Shown here: piece by piece, positions 7,988 through 17,200 of the stretch
How the letters are laid out: each line of letters opens with the position of its first letter
Position numbering within the stretch: position 1 is the stretch's first letter
Assembly: GCA_030427865.1 (NCBI GenBank)
Contig: JAUICK010000002.1
Location: forward strand, 310,001 to 374,000
Length of the DNA stretch: 64,000 nt
Direction: 5' to 3'
Source: Bacteroidia bacterium
GTDB taxonomy: Bacteria > Bacteroidota > Bacteroidia > Flavobacteriales > Flavobacteriaceae
Made by a program: the position numbers and the translations under genes
The notes under the pieces: generated by a model
What the model saw: the letters and a program-made list of their open reading frames with translations, nothing else
What the model was told of the DNA's origin: nothing
The model's database searches: none

Positions 7988-9217
7988 TTAATCTGCTCTA
8001 AGTGCTACAATGGGTTTAATATTTGCTGCTTTTTTGGCGGGTACGTATCCTGCAATTAGTCCTGCAAGAATTAATGTAATTGTTGCTCCAATAACTATAC
8101 CTGGACTAACACTTGGGTCTTTAATAAAATAATCTTCTAAAGCATCACCAATTTGTGCTAAAATAAAAGTTCCTAAACTTAAACCAATATAACCCGCTAT
8201 TGTGGTTATTAATACAGATTCTTGCACTACCATACCTACAATAGATGCAGGTTTAGCTCCAAGGGCTTTACGAATTCCAAATTCTTTTGTTCTTTCTTTT
8301 ATTACAAAAATCATAATGTTACTAATTCCTATAATTCCAGCTACTAAAGTACCCGAACCAACAAAAATAACAATGAGGTAAAGTACAAACATAAACTGCC
8401 CAACACCTTTATTTGCTTCTGCCATGTTTCTAACAGAAAGAGCACTTTGATCATCTGGATGAATGTTCATTTTACTTCGTAAATCACGTTCCATTTTGTT
8501 TCCAAATGCTATAGCAGCATCTAAGCTTAAATTTGGATTATATCCTAAGTTTATTTGACTAATGTAATCGTTATTTCCATACATCATTTGGGCAGTTGTT
8601 ACGGGCATATAAACTTGTCTTTCTTCATTATCTCCACCATCATCAGAAAAAATACCAATAACTAAAAAAGAACTCCCATTTAAGTTTACCCGTTTATTTA
8701 ATGCTGGTTTTTCGCCAAATAAATCTTGTTTAACTAATCTGCCTATTACTAAAACTTTAGATTTATCTCTTAAATCTTTTTCATTAAGATATCTACCTTC
8801 ATCTATTATTGTTTTTTCTAAAAATTGATGATCTGGATGAACGGCTCTTAATCTGTAATTATCTGCTTTATTTTTATATTTTATACTTACACTTTTGTAA
8901 ATTCTTGCTGTCTGATATTGGATTTTACTTTCGTATTCTTCTTTTACATAATCATAATCAGCATTTCTTAATTGAATTCTTCTACCTGTTTGCAGGCCTT
9001 TAAATGGTTTAGATGTTTTCCAAACACGAACAACCATCATGTTTTGTGCATCATCTGCAAATGCATCTTTAAAAGAATTACTTAAGCCACTTACAATACC
9101 AAATAGTAGTGTAAATAATAAAATTGCAAAAGCTACTGTAAAACCAGAAAGAATAGAACGTAATCTATTTTTGTTAATACTTTGAAATATTTCTCTCCAA
9201 CGATCTAAATCAAACAT
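7988..9217 (-). CDS. MacB/FtsX-type ABC transporter permease (first copy)
   Basis: The 409-residue protein has the same topology as the downstream permease: a first membrane helix near 20-45, a large periplasmic domain, and three C-terminal helices with the FtsX motif RTKEFGIRKALGAKPASI. The coupling to the ATPase gene is tight, with a gap of only 2 bp. The two permeases are clearly related but differ through the periplasmic domain, as expected for subunits of a heterodimeric exporter. Confidence 0.92.
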   Translation of the reverse strand: MFDLDRWREIFQSINKNRLRSILSGFTVAFAILLFTLLFGIVSGLSNSFKDAFADDAQNMMVVRVWKTSKPFKGLQTGRRIQLRNADYDYVKEEYESKIQYQTARIYKSVSIKYKNKADNYRLRAVHPDHQFLEKTIIDEGRYLNEKDLRDKSKVLVIGRLVKQDLFGEKPALNKRVNLNGSSFLVIGIFSDDGGDNEERQVYMPVTTAQMMYGNNDYISQINLGYNPNLSLDAAIAFGNKMERDLRSKMNIHPDDQSALSVRNMAEANKGVGQFMFVLYLIVIFVGSGTLVAGIIGISNIMIFVIKERTKEFGIRKALGAKPASIVGMVVQESVLITTIAGYIGLSLGTFILAQIGDALEDYFIKDPSVSPGIVIGATITLILAGLIAGYVPAKKAANIKPIVALRAD

Positions 9218-9219
9218 AA

Positions 9220-9912
9220 TTAAACGGCTTTAGCTGCTTTGGTTAGTTCATCACTTGTAATTACTCCATCTTTAAGACGCACAATTCTTTTGGTTTGTTC
9301 TGCAACTTCTTCTTCGTGGGTAATTACAAAAACCGTCATTCCTTGATCGTTAATATCTTTTAACAAATCCATTACAGAATCTGTTGTTGTAGAGTCTAAA
9401 GCACCTGTAGGCTCATCTGCCAAAACAACTTTTGGTTTTGTTACTAAGGCTCTTGCTATGGCTACACGTTGTTTTTGCCCTCCAGAAAGTTCGTTTGGTA
9501 AATGATTTGCCCAATCTTTTAAGCCCACTTGGTCTAAATATTCTAAGGCTACTTTTAATCGTTCTTTTCTATTCATTCCTTTATAATACAAAGGCAAAGC
9601 AACATTTTCTAAAGCGGTTTTGTAAGATATTAAATTAAATGACTGAAAAACAAATCCTAAAAATTTATTTCTTAAAATTGCCGCTTTTTTTTCGTTTAAA
9701 TCTTTAATGAGTTGTCCATTTAAGTAATAATTACCTTCATCATGGACATCTAATAGACCAACAATATTAAGTAATGTAGATTTTCCAGAACCAGAAGACC
9801 CCATAATAGATACAAATTCTCCTTCTTTTATATGTAAATCGATTCCTTTTAAAACATGAAGCGAATCTTTACCAATTGGGTAAGACTTGTGTAGTTTTTC
9901 TATTCTAATCAT
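9220..9912 (-). CDS. ABC transporter ATP-binding protein, MacB/LolD type
   Basis: The 230-residue protein is a complete nucleotide-binding domain: Walker A GSSGSGKST near residue 38, Q-loop in GFVFQSFNLI, signature LSGGQKQRVAIARAL near 142, Walker B VVLADEPTGALD and switch histidine in ITHEEE. The MacB/LolD/FtsE subfamily signature is clear in the short linker and in EPTGALDS. It is the first gene of the four-gene exporter operon, which reads left from about 9.9 kb. Role: powers the two FtsX-type permeases. Confidence 0.95.
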   Translation of the reverse strand: MIRIEKLHKSYPIGKDSLHVLKGIDLHIKEGEFVSIMGSSGSGKSTLLNIVGLLDVHDEGNYYLNGQLIKDLNEKKAAILRNKFLGFVFQSFNLISYKTALENVALPLYYKGMNRKERLKVALEYLDQVGLKDWANHLPNELSGGQKQRVAIARALVTKPKVVLADEPTGALDSTTTDSVMDLLKDINDQGMTVFVITHEEEVAEQTKRIVRLKDGVITSDELTKAAKAV

Positions 9913-10057
9913 TCGTTGGTTAATTTTATACTAAAGTACCTAAAGCCTTTGACTGATGTTGCTAATTTTTTGTTAAATCAAACAACTACTTTAAGGATTA
10001 CTACCATAAGACGTACAAATAAAAAAAATGTTACAATAATTATAAAAAAAGATAAAT

Positions 10058-10065
10058 TATCTTTG
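10058..10065 (+). promoter_or_regulatory. -7 promoter box upstream of the DCC gene
   Basis: TATCTTTG matches the Bacteroidota TAnnTTTG -7 element and lies 26 bp before the start codon of the DCC protein gene. Confidence 0.5.
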
Positions 10066-10091
10066 CAAGGTTATTATTTCTAATACTAAAA

Positions 10092-10508
10092 ATGATAGAA
10101 TTACCAAAAGACAAAAAAATTATTTTATTTGATGGAATTTGCAATTTGTGTAATGATTCTGTTTTAAAAGTAATTAAAAATGATAAAAAAAATACTTTTC
10201 TTTTTACAGCTTTGCAATCTAATTCGGGTAAAGAAATCATCAATCAATTAAAAATAGATATTTCTAAAATTGATTCGATAATTTTATATGAACCTAATAT
10301 TTCTTACGATATTAAATCTACTGCAGCTCTTAAAATAATGAATGATTTTGGTGGTTTATGGCAGCTTACTCGTTTATTTTGGATTTTTCCAGAAAGTTTT
10401 AGAAACTTGGTATACGATTATATTGCCAGAAACCGTTACAAATGGTTTGGGAAAAAAGACAGTTGTATGATACCAACTTTAGAGTTAAAAGCTAAATTTT
10501 TAGATTAA
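10092..10508 (+). CDS. Thiol-disulfide oxidoreductase DCC family protein
   Basis: The 138-residue protein carries the family-defining start LFDGICNLCNDSV (about residues 13-25), in which D and two cysteines spaced C-x-x-C give the DCC family its name. The rest follows the family: IDSIILYE, STAALKIMNDFGGLW and a C-terminal IARNRYKWFGKKDSC. Members are thioredoxin-fold proteins without a well-defined substrate. The gene is one base from the next one, so the two form an operon. Confidence 0.92.
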   Translation: MIELPKDKKIILFDGICNLCNDSVLKVIKNDKKNTFLFTALQSNSGKEIINQLKIDISKIDSIILYEPNISYDIKSTAALKIMNDFGGLWQLTRLFWIFPESFRNLVYDYIARNRYKWFGKKDSCMIPTLELKAKFLD

Positions 10509-10509
10509 A

Positions 10510-11166
10510 ATGCACTTACCCGAAAATATAAAATGTGTCATTTTTGATATGGATGGTGTTATCATCGACTCAGAAGAAATTCATAAAAAAGCATATTACG
10601 AAACCTTTAAATCTATTGGAGTTCATGTTTCTGATAATTTATACAAAACGCTTACTGGCTCATCTACCATTAATGCTTTTCAGAAATTAGTAGCACATTT
10701 TAAGCTTAATATATGTCCAGAAAAATTAGTTATTAGTAAAAGAAAACGTTATGTAGAACTCTTTGAAAACGACCCAACTTTGCATTTGGTAAAAGGTGTA
10801 GAAGATTTTATTCAACTTTGCTACAAAAAAGGGTTTACCCTAATTTTAGCCTCTTCTTCTGCTATGGTTAATATTAACAGAGTTTTTAATAGATTTGATT
10901 TAAATAAATATTTTACGGCTAAAATTAGTGGCGCAGATTTAACTGCTTCTAAACCACATCCAGAAATATTTGAGAAAGCTGCCATTTTAGGAAATACACC
11001 AAAAGAAAATTGTATTATTATAGAAGATTCTGACAATGGCGTACAAGCCGCTAACGATGCTAATATTTTTGTTGTAGGCTACCAAAACCCAATGGCAGAA
11101 GACCAAACCTTAGAAAATGCTGACGCAATTATCAATGATTTTAATACTTTAAAATCGTTTCTTTAA
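10510..11166 (+). CDS. HAD-superfamily hydrolase, beta-phosphoglucomutase-like subgroup
   Basis: The 218-residue protein has HAD motif I in FDMDGVIIDSE (residues 11-21; nucleophile and acid/base aspartates), an alpha-helical cap inserted after it, motif II serine in LASSSA, motif III lysine in SKPHPEIF and motif IV in IIIEDSDNGVQAA. This arrangement is that of small-molecule phosphatases and phosphomutases such as beta-phosphoglucomutase and sugar-phosphate phosphatases. The substrate cannot be read. It is cotranscribed with the DCC gene. Confidence 0.92.
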   Translation: MHLPENIKCVIFDMDGVIIDSEEIHKKAYYETFKSIGVHVSDNLYKTLTGSSTINAFQKLVAHFKLNICPEKLVISKRKRYVELFENDPTLHLVKGVEDFIQLCYKKGFTLILASSSAMVNINRVFNRFDLNKYFTAKISGADLTASKPHPEIFEKAAILGNTPKENCIIIEDSDNGVQAANDANIFVVGYQNPMAEDQTLENADAIINDFNTLKSFL

Positions 11167-11260
11167 AACAAATGTTTTTACCTATTGATTTTCTAAAAAA
11201 AAAAATTAACTCCGCTAATTACGTCTCTATTACATTAAGACGTTACAGAAACGTAGTCAC

Positions 11261-11269
11261 GTTGGCAAC
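11261..11269. repeat. GTTGGCAAC motif, left flank of a three-gene cassette
   Basis: GTTGGCAAC here is the exact reverse complement of GTTGCCAAC at 12728-12736. The pair brackets the HxlR, small exported protein and lipoprotein genes. The context resembles recurring inverted motifs I associate with mobile gene cassettes in Bacteroidota, but nine bases alone are weak evidence. Confidence 0.4.
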
Positions 11270-11276
11270 AAAATCA

Positions 11277-11615
11277 CTAACCAGCCAAATTCAGTTCACC
11301 CCAAGAACGCATAGCATCTATAATTGGAAAAAGTGACTTGCCTTTTTCGGAAATTGAATATTCTACTCGTGGCGGAATTTCAGCGAAAATTTTTCTATCT
11401 AAAATTCCATCATCTTCCATTTCTCGAAGTTGTTTAGTCAACATTTGTTTACTAATTCCATCAATTCCTCTTTGTAAAATTCCAAATCGATTTGCACCTT
11501 TTGAGATTAAATACAAAATTATTGGTTTCCATTTTCCACCTATCATACTCATCGTATATGTAACTGGGCACTCAAAAACTTCAATCGATTTTTTTTTAAA
11601 ATTATTTTCATCCAT
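11277..11615 (-). CDS. HxlR-family winged-helix transcriptional regulator
   Basis: The 112-residue protein shows the HxlR signature: a cysteine near residue 16 in FECPVTYTMSMIGGKWKPIILYLI, then the winged helix with GISKQMLTKQLREMEDDGIL and the wing RVEYSISEKGKSL. Members bind DNA as dimers and often sense oxidants or electrophiles through that cysteine. It is transcribed away from a small exported protein and a lipoprotein gene, which may be its targets. A TATATTTG promoter box lies at 11679-11686. Confidence 0.92.
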   Translation of the reverse strand: MDENNFKKKSIEVFECPVTYTMSMIGGKWKPIILYLISKGANRFGILQRGIDGISKQMLTKQLREMEDDGILDRKIFAEIPPRVEYSISEKGKSLFPIIDAMRSWGELNLAG

Positions 11616-11678
11616 AACTATTTGATTTTCAACAATAGTCTATTTTTATTTACTATATCAATAATTCATAACTACTTG

Positions 11679-11686
11679 CAAATATA
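11679..11686 (-). promoter_or_regulatory. -7 promoter box of the HxlR regulator
   Basis: The minus strand reads TATATTTG here, 63 bp before the HxlR start. The region 11616-11733 is the divergent control region for the regulator and the exported protein genes. Confidence 0.5.
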
Positions 11687-11733
11687 AGACTTAATGTAGA
11701 CATTTGTACTATAATTTTAAAACAAATAAAAAA

Positions 11734-12048
11734 ATGGAAATCAAAAAAATCATAGTTGGAGGCTTAATTCTTGCTGTTTCTGCAATTGGTATTAAAGCAT
11801 ACGCTCAATCGAAATTAACTCAAGAAGAAAAAGTTGAGAAGATAACCGAAAAAATGGCTCGAAAGTTAAACTTGGCTAATGAACAGAAAGCAAAGGTATA
11901 TGACATAAATCTTGAACGCTCAAAGGGACATCAAAAAGCCTACGATTCTGGACGAAAAAAAGAAATTATCGTTGAAGCTGTACAGAAATGGGAAACTGAT
12001 TTAAAAGAGGTTTTGACACCTGAACAACAGAAAAAATTAAAAATTTAG
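11734..12048 (+). CDS. Small exported helical protein, Spy/DUF4890-like
   Basis: I start this gene at the ATG at 11734 rather than the upstream TTG at 11704, because it begins a clean signal peptide (MEIKKIIVGGLILAVSAIGI, cut after AYA). The 104-residue product is charged and helical, with KITEKMARKLNLANEQKAKVYDINLER and a closing KEVLTPEQQKKLKI. That pattern, a helix ending in LT.EQ...., is found in periplasmic Spy-like and DUF4890 proteins. Function unknown. It lies 4 bp from the lipoprotein gene, so they are an operon. Confidence 0.7.
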   Translation: MEIKKIIVGGLILAVSAIGIKAYAQSKLTQEEKVEKITEKMARKLNLANEQKAKVYDINLERSKGHQKAYDSGRKKEIIVEAVQKWETDLKEVLTPEQQKKLKI

Positions 12049-12052
12049 AAGT

Positions 12053-12721
12053 ATGAGCGTATTTATCAAAATGTCATTTAGTGCAATTTTTTTAACATTT
12101 ATCACTTCGTGTAACTCAACAAAAAATATAAATAAAACAATGGAAAATCCAACAACATTAGAGCAAGTAAAAAAATACGCTTTGGGCGAATGGCAAAGTA
12201 TATCAGTAGAATTAAGACCAACTGAAGACAGAACAGGTAGTGGGAAAATTGAACCAACATATTTGAAAAGAAATTTCAAATATTTACCAAATGACAAATT
12301 TGTCGGAACAATTACTTTGTTTGGCGATAATTATGGACAATTGCCTCTAATGGAATTTGAGTTTAAGGGTAACTTGATTTGGCACGATGAACATCCAATT
12401 GCAAAAGGAGCTTGGAAAATAGATTATATGCTCGATGAAGGCTTTGGAGTAACACCATTAAATCCGCAAGCAGCCGAAATGCTGAATATGGCTTTACCAG
12501 AAGGTATGACACCTTTTGAAAACCAAATAAAGAAAGATATTCTCGGAAAAACATTTCCAATGTTCCATATTGTAGAAGGACAAATAGTCGGAGATTATGA
12601 CTTAATTTATTTTAAACACGGATTGTTATTTATGGGAGCAAAACACGTTGACGGAACACCATTTGACAAACCTGAAAACAGACCACACCAATTACAAATT
12701 CCGTTAGAAAGAGTGAAATAA
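12053..12721 (+). CDS. Predicted lipoprotein of unknown function
   Basis: The 222-residue protein begins with a lipoprotein signal peptide whose cleavage site is ITSC (Cys about residue 20). An in-frame ATG at 12071 gives a shorter signal peptide and may be the true start. The mature part has no membrane segment and looks like a beta-rich domain (KFVGTITLFGDNYGQ, GNLIWHDEHPIAKGAWKIDY, GDYDLIYFKHGLLFMGAKHVDGT). I do not recognise the family. It is cotranscribed with the exported protein upstream. Confidence 0.7.
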   Translation: MSVFIKMSFSAIFLTFITSCNSTKNINKTMENPTTLEQVKKYALGEWQSISVELRPTEDRTGSGKIEPTYLKRNFKYLPNDKFVGTITLFGDNYGQLPLMEFEFKGNLIWHDEHPIAKGAWKIDYMLDEGFGVTPLNPQAAEMLNMALPEGMTPFENQIKKDILGKTFPMFHIVEGQIVGDYDLIYFKHGLLFMGAKHVDGTPFDKPENRPHQLQIPLERVK

Positions 12722-12727
12722 AATACT

Positions 12728-12736
12728 GTTGCCAAC
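12728..12736. repeat. GTTGCCAAC motif, right flank of the three-gene cassette
   Basis: This is the inverted partner of 11261-11269. It stands 14 bp outside the left end of the large element. Confidence 0.4.
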
Positions 12737-12750
12737 AAGGTGTATACTCA

Positions 12751-12768
12751 ATGAGTACCATTTGCAGT
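12751..12768 (+). repeat. Left terminal inverted repeat of the 48-kb element (candidate attachment half-site)
   Basis: ATGAGTACCATTTGCAGT reads inward here. The identical 18 bases read inward on the other strand at 60818-60835, where the large serine recombinase gene ends. A six-base direct repeat TACTCA lies at 12745-12750 and 60829-60834. Joined ends would make a near-perfect palindrome, as expected for a serine-integrase attP site. Confidence 0.7.
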
Positions 12769-13200
12769 TTTAAGCTGAAGCCCAAGTTACGCAAAATACC
12801 TAAAGCAAAAACCTTTACCCACTCACTTGGTGAGTACATTCGTCACGAGCGACAGAAAAAACAAATTTCACAAGAATCATTAGCTAAAGATTTTGGCGTT
12901 AATGGTGTTGCACTATCTATGTGGGAACTAAAACGTAAACCAGTCCATCCAAAACGTTTTCAATCCGTAATTGATTTTCTTGGCTTTGTTCCAAAGAAAT
13001 CATCCAGGTTTGATAAGCTAGGTACACGTACTCAGTTATGGAGATTGCAAAATGATATTGACATTCAAGAATTTTCTGAATTGACAAACATTCCTGTAAA
13101 AGAGATTACACGAATAGAAACTGCTCGATATTGCAAGATAGATAACAAGGTCTCTAAGTCCGTTGAAAAGTTAATTAAAAACTCTTTTGTTATATCTTAA
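12751..13200 (+). CDS. XRE-family helix-turn-helix regulator at the element's left end
   Basis: The 149-residue protein has a Cro/C1-type HTH at about residues 27-70 (SLGEYIRHERQKKQISQESLAK, then GVNGVALSMWELKRK) and a second, HTH-like segment after 90. The annotated start ATG is the first base of the terminal repeat, so the first six codons coincide with the recombination site and any promoter would lie in the chromosomal flank. A later start is possible. Such a gene at an element border could control excision or its neighbours; that is inferred. Confidence 0.8.
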   Translation: MSTICSFKLKPKLRKIPKAKTFTHSLGEYIRHERQKKQISQESLAKDFGVNGVALSMWELKRKPVHPKRFQSVIDFLGFVPKKSSRFDKLGTRTQLWRLQNDIDIQEFSELTNIPVKEITRIETARYCKIDNKVSKSVEKLIKNSFVIS

Positions 13201-13268
13201 ACATAATCTATCTTGAGTTTAGCAGTTTAAAAACATAATTAGTTAAGAAATTTAATACCTTTAAAATA

Positions 13269-13415
13269 ATGAAAATTAAACAACCTTTTTCTACTGCCAT
13301 TTCTAATAAAGAACACCTCGTTAAAGCACAGGAAGTGTTTGAAAATGAAGTTCAGCCTAAGCTTGCTAAAAATGAAGAGGCATACCAAAAGTATATCCAA
13401 AATAAAGATTCTTAA
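13269..13415 (+). CDS. Small 48-residue protein, paralogue of the gene at 14114
   Basis: An ATG follows a purine-rich stretch and runs 48 codons to TAA. The product is charged and helical and ends VFENEVQPKLAKNEEAYQKY. The same spacing of EV.P.L..N..AY occurs in the 48-residue product at 14114-14260, so both are probably real. It fills part of the 360-bp space between the XRE gene and the toxin-antitoxin pair; the rest (13416-13560) shows no further gene. Function unknown. Confidence 0.5.
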   Translation: MKIKQPFSTAISNKEHLVKAQEVFENEVQPKLAKNEEAYQKYIQNKDS

Positions 13416-13560
13416 AACGATTTATCCTGCACATTTCCTCGATATGTAGTTACTTTTTCTGTGATTTAAAATTTCACTTTTCAAAAAGAGATATATGTAT
13501 TATAATTAGGAAAATCATTATTATCAAAAATATTTTACAAATTTTAATTAACTTAGACGT

Positions 13561-13812
13561 ATGGGAATAAAAGAAAAAATAATTAGCAGAGTCAATACCA
13601 TTGACAACCCTAAAATTCTTAGCAGTATTTTAAATTTGATTTCTTCTGAAACAGAAACCGATGAAGTCTATCAGTTCACAGATGATGAACGAGCACATGT
13701 GTCTCAAGGTATTGAAGATGCTGAAAATGGAAATGTTTACAGTCAAGAAGAATCAGATAACATCATTTCAAAATGGCTAGACGAGAAGTCAAGTGGACTC
13801 TTAGGGCAATAA
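13561..13812 (+). CDS. Antitoxin of a ParE/RelE-type toxin-antitoxin pair
   Basis: The 83-residue acidic protein ends with an overlap of 40 bp into the toxin gene. The pattern FTDDERAHVSQGIEDAENGNVYSQEESDNIISKWL is typical of the C-terminal neutralising segment of Bacteroidota ParD-like and PHD-like antitoxins. The N-terminus is helical and should bind DNA and autoregulate the pair. Specific subfamily is not certain. Confidence 0.8.
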   Translation: MGIKEKIISRVNTIDNPKILSSILNLISSETETDEVYQFTDDERAHVSQGIEDAENGNVYSQEESDNIISKWLDEKSSGLLGQ

Positions 13813-14069
13813 AAGACAAAATGGCGATTTATGAGTATTGGATTAACAAAAATAAATCTGTTGCCTACCCTCAAAAATTGGAAAGCCTTTTTAATGATAT
13901 TATGACACTAACAGTTTCTTTTCCTTTTTCTGGTCAATTAACTGATATTCCTGATGTTCGGATACGAATTGTAAAACATTACAAATTAATCTATCGTATT
14001 ACAGATACTGCTATAGAAGTATTAACGGTATGGGATACTCGACAAGATCCGAAGAACTTAAAATTTTAA
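13773..14069 (+). CDS. ParE/RelE-family toxin
   Basis: The 98-residue protein has the RelE/ParE fold pattern: an opening basic strand (REVKWTLRAIKDKMAIYEYW), helices around PQKLESLFNDIMTLT, FPFSGQLTD, then the strand core IRIVKHYKLIYRITDTAIEVLTVWDTRQDPKNL. The motif VWDTRQDP is common in Bacteroidota members. It acts either on gyrase (ParE) or as a ribosome-dependent RNase (RelE); which cannot be told. It overlaps the antitoxin gene and is closed by a terminator. Confidence 0.88.
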   Translation: MARREVKWTLRAIKDKMAIYEYWINKNKSVAYPQKLESLFNDIMTLTVSFPFSGQLTDIPDVRIRIVKHYKLIYRITDTAIEVLTVWDTRQDPKNLKF

Positions 14070-14073
14070 ACAT

Positions 14074-14099
14074 AACTGCCTTATTTTGGGCAGTTTTTT
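14074..14099 (+). terminator. Terminator of the toxin-antitoxin operon
   Basis: AACTGCC (14074-14080) pairs with GGCAGTT (14089-14095), followed by a T-run. It lies just past the toxin stop. Confidence 0.75.
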
Positions 14100-14113
14100 G
14101 TTACAAGTTAGAT

Positions 14114-14260
14114 ATGAAAAAGAACAAATTTACTGAACGGATTTCTGGTAAAAAATTAAGAAATGAGATACACCAAACCTATATCAAAGAAGTAGAACCA
14201 TTTCTTGAGGCAAACAGAAAAGCTTATAAAGAGCACCTTAAAAAAGGAGAAAATTATTAA
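14114..14260 (+). CDS. Small 48-residue protein, paralogue of the gene at 13269
   Basis: I start at the ATG at 14114; the earlier in-frame ATG at 14030 overlaps the toxin gene and would put the terminator hairpin in the coding region. The 48-residue product ends EVEPFLEANRKAYKEHLKKG, parallel to EVQPKLAKNEEAYQKYIQNK in the gene at 13269. Both are basic-acidic helical proteins flanking the toxin-antitoxin pair. Function is unknown. Confidence 0.6.
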   Translation: MKKNKFTERISGKKLRNEIHQTYIKEVEPFLEANRKAYKEHLKKGENY

Positions 14261-14268
14261 GCTTTCCA

Positions 14269-17200
14269 TTACTTCTTCCCACGCAATGCTTTCATAATAA
14301 TATCGGTAATAGATGATTGCTTACTGGTATCATTATCCGTTTTATAATCCACTTTTACACGATAGCCACGAACACGTTTTACCTTTTGTTTCGGTTGTGT
14401 CAAAGCATCAAGATATAACTGAAGTTCTTCAGATTTAAAAAAGTGAATTTTTGAGTGTTGTTTTTTCGATATAGTTTTCAAGGCTTGATCCTTTATGTTT
14501 TTAAGATGCTTTTCATTTTCTGAAATCATATATACCAATGAATAGTCATCATCCAAACACTTTTGAATATTTTGAACTTCATAATCAACGCGATTAGTTA
14601 CTGAAATTTCAATGGCAATACGGACTTCATCTTTTAATAGCGAGACATCAACTTTACCACCATTTAAAGTAGAATCTTCAAGAGTTGCTTTAAATCCTCG
14701 TTGTAATGCCATAGACCGAACGTAATTTTGAATTGAACGATGCTGACGGACAATCTCCTGTTCTTCGGCTTGTTGTAAGTATTTTTCTTTGCGAGCCTCT
14801 AAGTCATCATTTATTTCTGAATTTTCAGTCGTTGGTGATGGTATTGTTTTAGTAACAATAGTTTTTTCTACTTCACTTTTCTTGTCCTCGGTAATTATAG
14901 GCTCAATAGTTTTTTCAACTTTGTGTGCTGGTTTTTCTACCTTGGCTTTAGCCTTTTTGGGTGTTTGCTTAGGAAGCAAAGAAGCTAACAACTCATCAAG
15001 TTCTGCTTTAGGTTTTGAATAGTTATTTCGTGTATTTGCTACAATACTATCCCTATTTACTTCGGCATTAGTCTCAGCTTCAGGTAATGGGAAGGTTGAA
15101 ATATTAAAATCTTCATGTGAAGAACCAACTCTCATAATAGCTTGTCCGATACCGAGATTCTGTAAATCATCTTGCTCAAAGTATGAGAAACCAGATTCTA
15201 AGCGTTTAGCATCGACATCACCTAATCTGAAGCAAATGCGGATGTATGGGTTTGAAATAACTGAATTTAAGGTCTTGGTATCATCAATTTGCGCGAGTTC
15301 TTGATGTGCTAACACTAAGCCAAGTCCATATTTTCTCGCCCCACTCAATATCCGTGTGATACTTGGCGTTATGAAATTCTGAAACTCATCAAGATAGATG
15401 TAATATGGATGACGCTCTTGTTTTGGTAATGACTGTCGCCCTTGTGCTACTTGGTTGAATTTTGACAGGAAAATAGAGCCTAAAAGGAAACTATTCTCCT
15501 CACCAATTAATCCTTGTGAAAGTTTGATAAGTACAATCTTTTTCTCTTCAATACAGGCGCTAAAATCAACGCCTTTATTTTGCGCCAACATATACCTAAG
15601 TATCTTCGGGCGTAGGAAGGTATCAATCCTTGTCAGAAGTGGTGCTATACCCCTTCGCACCATTGCGTACTCGTTATTCCAATAATAATGAATCGATGGG
15701 TCTTCAACCGAAGTTAAAAACTCTTTTCTAAAATTCTCTTCAAGTAAAAAGCGTTTGAGTTCAATGAGTGTTCCATCTCTGCTACTTTCCAAAAAGGTAT
15801 TAATAGCATTAGATAGAACAGCCGACATATTATCACCCCATGCAGTTGCGTGGCGTTTGAATGAGGATACTAAGTCTGAACTTAAAACTATCTTTTCTGC
15901 ATCGGTAGTTGCTCCAAGTAAATTAAATCCAATAGCATAATCGCTATCAGATGGGTCAATGAAAATAACATCATCTTTTCGATGTTCGGGAACACGAGCC
16001 AAAACATCTTCTACGATATCACCGTGAGGGTCGAATATAGCACAGCCATTGCCTTGCTTCATATCCTCAATGAGCATATTGGCAATCAAGGTCGATTTAC
16101 CGACACCAGTGGCACCAATGATGTGGGTATGACGTAAACGCATTTCATCATTCAGCATCACTTCAGTTTCAATTCCGTTATGTGAATTGATACCAAGTAG
16201 ATACTTTTGTCTTGTTACCGAAGAAGGTGCTTGTTTGGTCTTACCATCATTCAAACCAAGTTTGGCACTGACAACCGTTTTATTTGGATAATGAACAAAG
16301 GTGTTTAGCTCACTTGAGTTAAGGATAAATCCAAGGCGATTACTCAAACGATTAAGGAGGTTGTAGTAGTGAAAATCGTAACTGTAACCTTCATTGGTTA
16401 AGGGAATAAGTTTGTTGTATTCAGAGCTTGATACGGTCGTAATGCTTCGCGCTAGTTCTTGAGCTAAGTACTGACTGCGATAGTTATCATTCCCTTGGGT
16501 TGCAATACGCATTACTACTGAGAATAGTGGATTTGATATTTTATTCTTAGCGCATTGTGGCATCTCTGGTGCATCGGAAAAGAATGAACCACCAGCACCA
16601 TCGCTGACGGCATAGGTGATGTCTTTGGCAAGTGGAGATGTTATGCCCTTAAATATTGTTTGAAATACCAAAACGTCATTTGTTAGTAGGTATTCCATCG
16701 TTGCAATCATTGATGTTAAAGGATCTATGCTGAAATTGTCACTGGTGGCAATGGGTCTGACAAACTCATCATTCACGCCAAAATCTGCAATAGCAACATC
16801 TCTACTACTGTCAAAAACAAAATCAGTGCTATCGATATCCTTTATAATTACAGTCGGAAAATAAGCTCTTATATGTGATTCAATGCGACCTCTATCACCT
16901 TGATGGCACACAAATTGGATAGTGATACGTTCTGAAGTTCCAACGATTTCAAATGATATTGGGTGTTCTGAATATGCCAGCATATTCAAGAACTCTGTAT
17001 TTACTCTTGGAAGAATGTCTTGTCCTTTCGGAAATGTGATTGAAAACCCAACATATATTGGTGCATTTTCAGGAGCAAGAAAACGTGGTTCAAGCTCTTC
17101 AATCTCTTGTGATTCTTCTTTTTGTGGCGGACTCAACAGCTTACCGATGGATTGAAACAATGATGGTACTCGACCATCATCTATCTTTTTAAGTGATTGT

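Noticed and set aside
12630-12839. 69-residue minus-strand open frame spanning the element's left border
   Set aside because: It is antisense to the lipoprotein and XRE genes and spans the recombination site; no family pattern.
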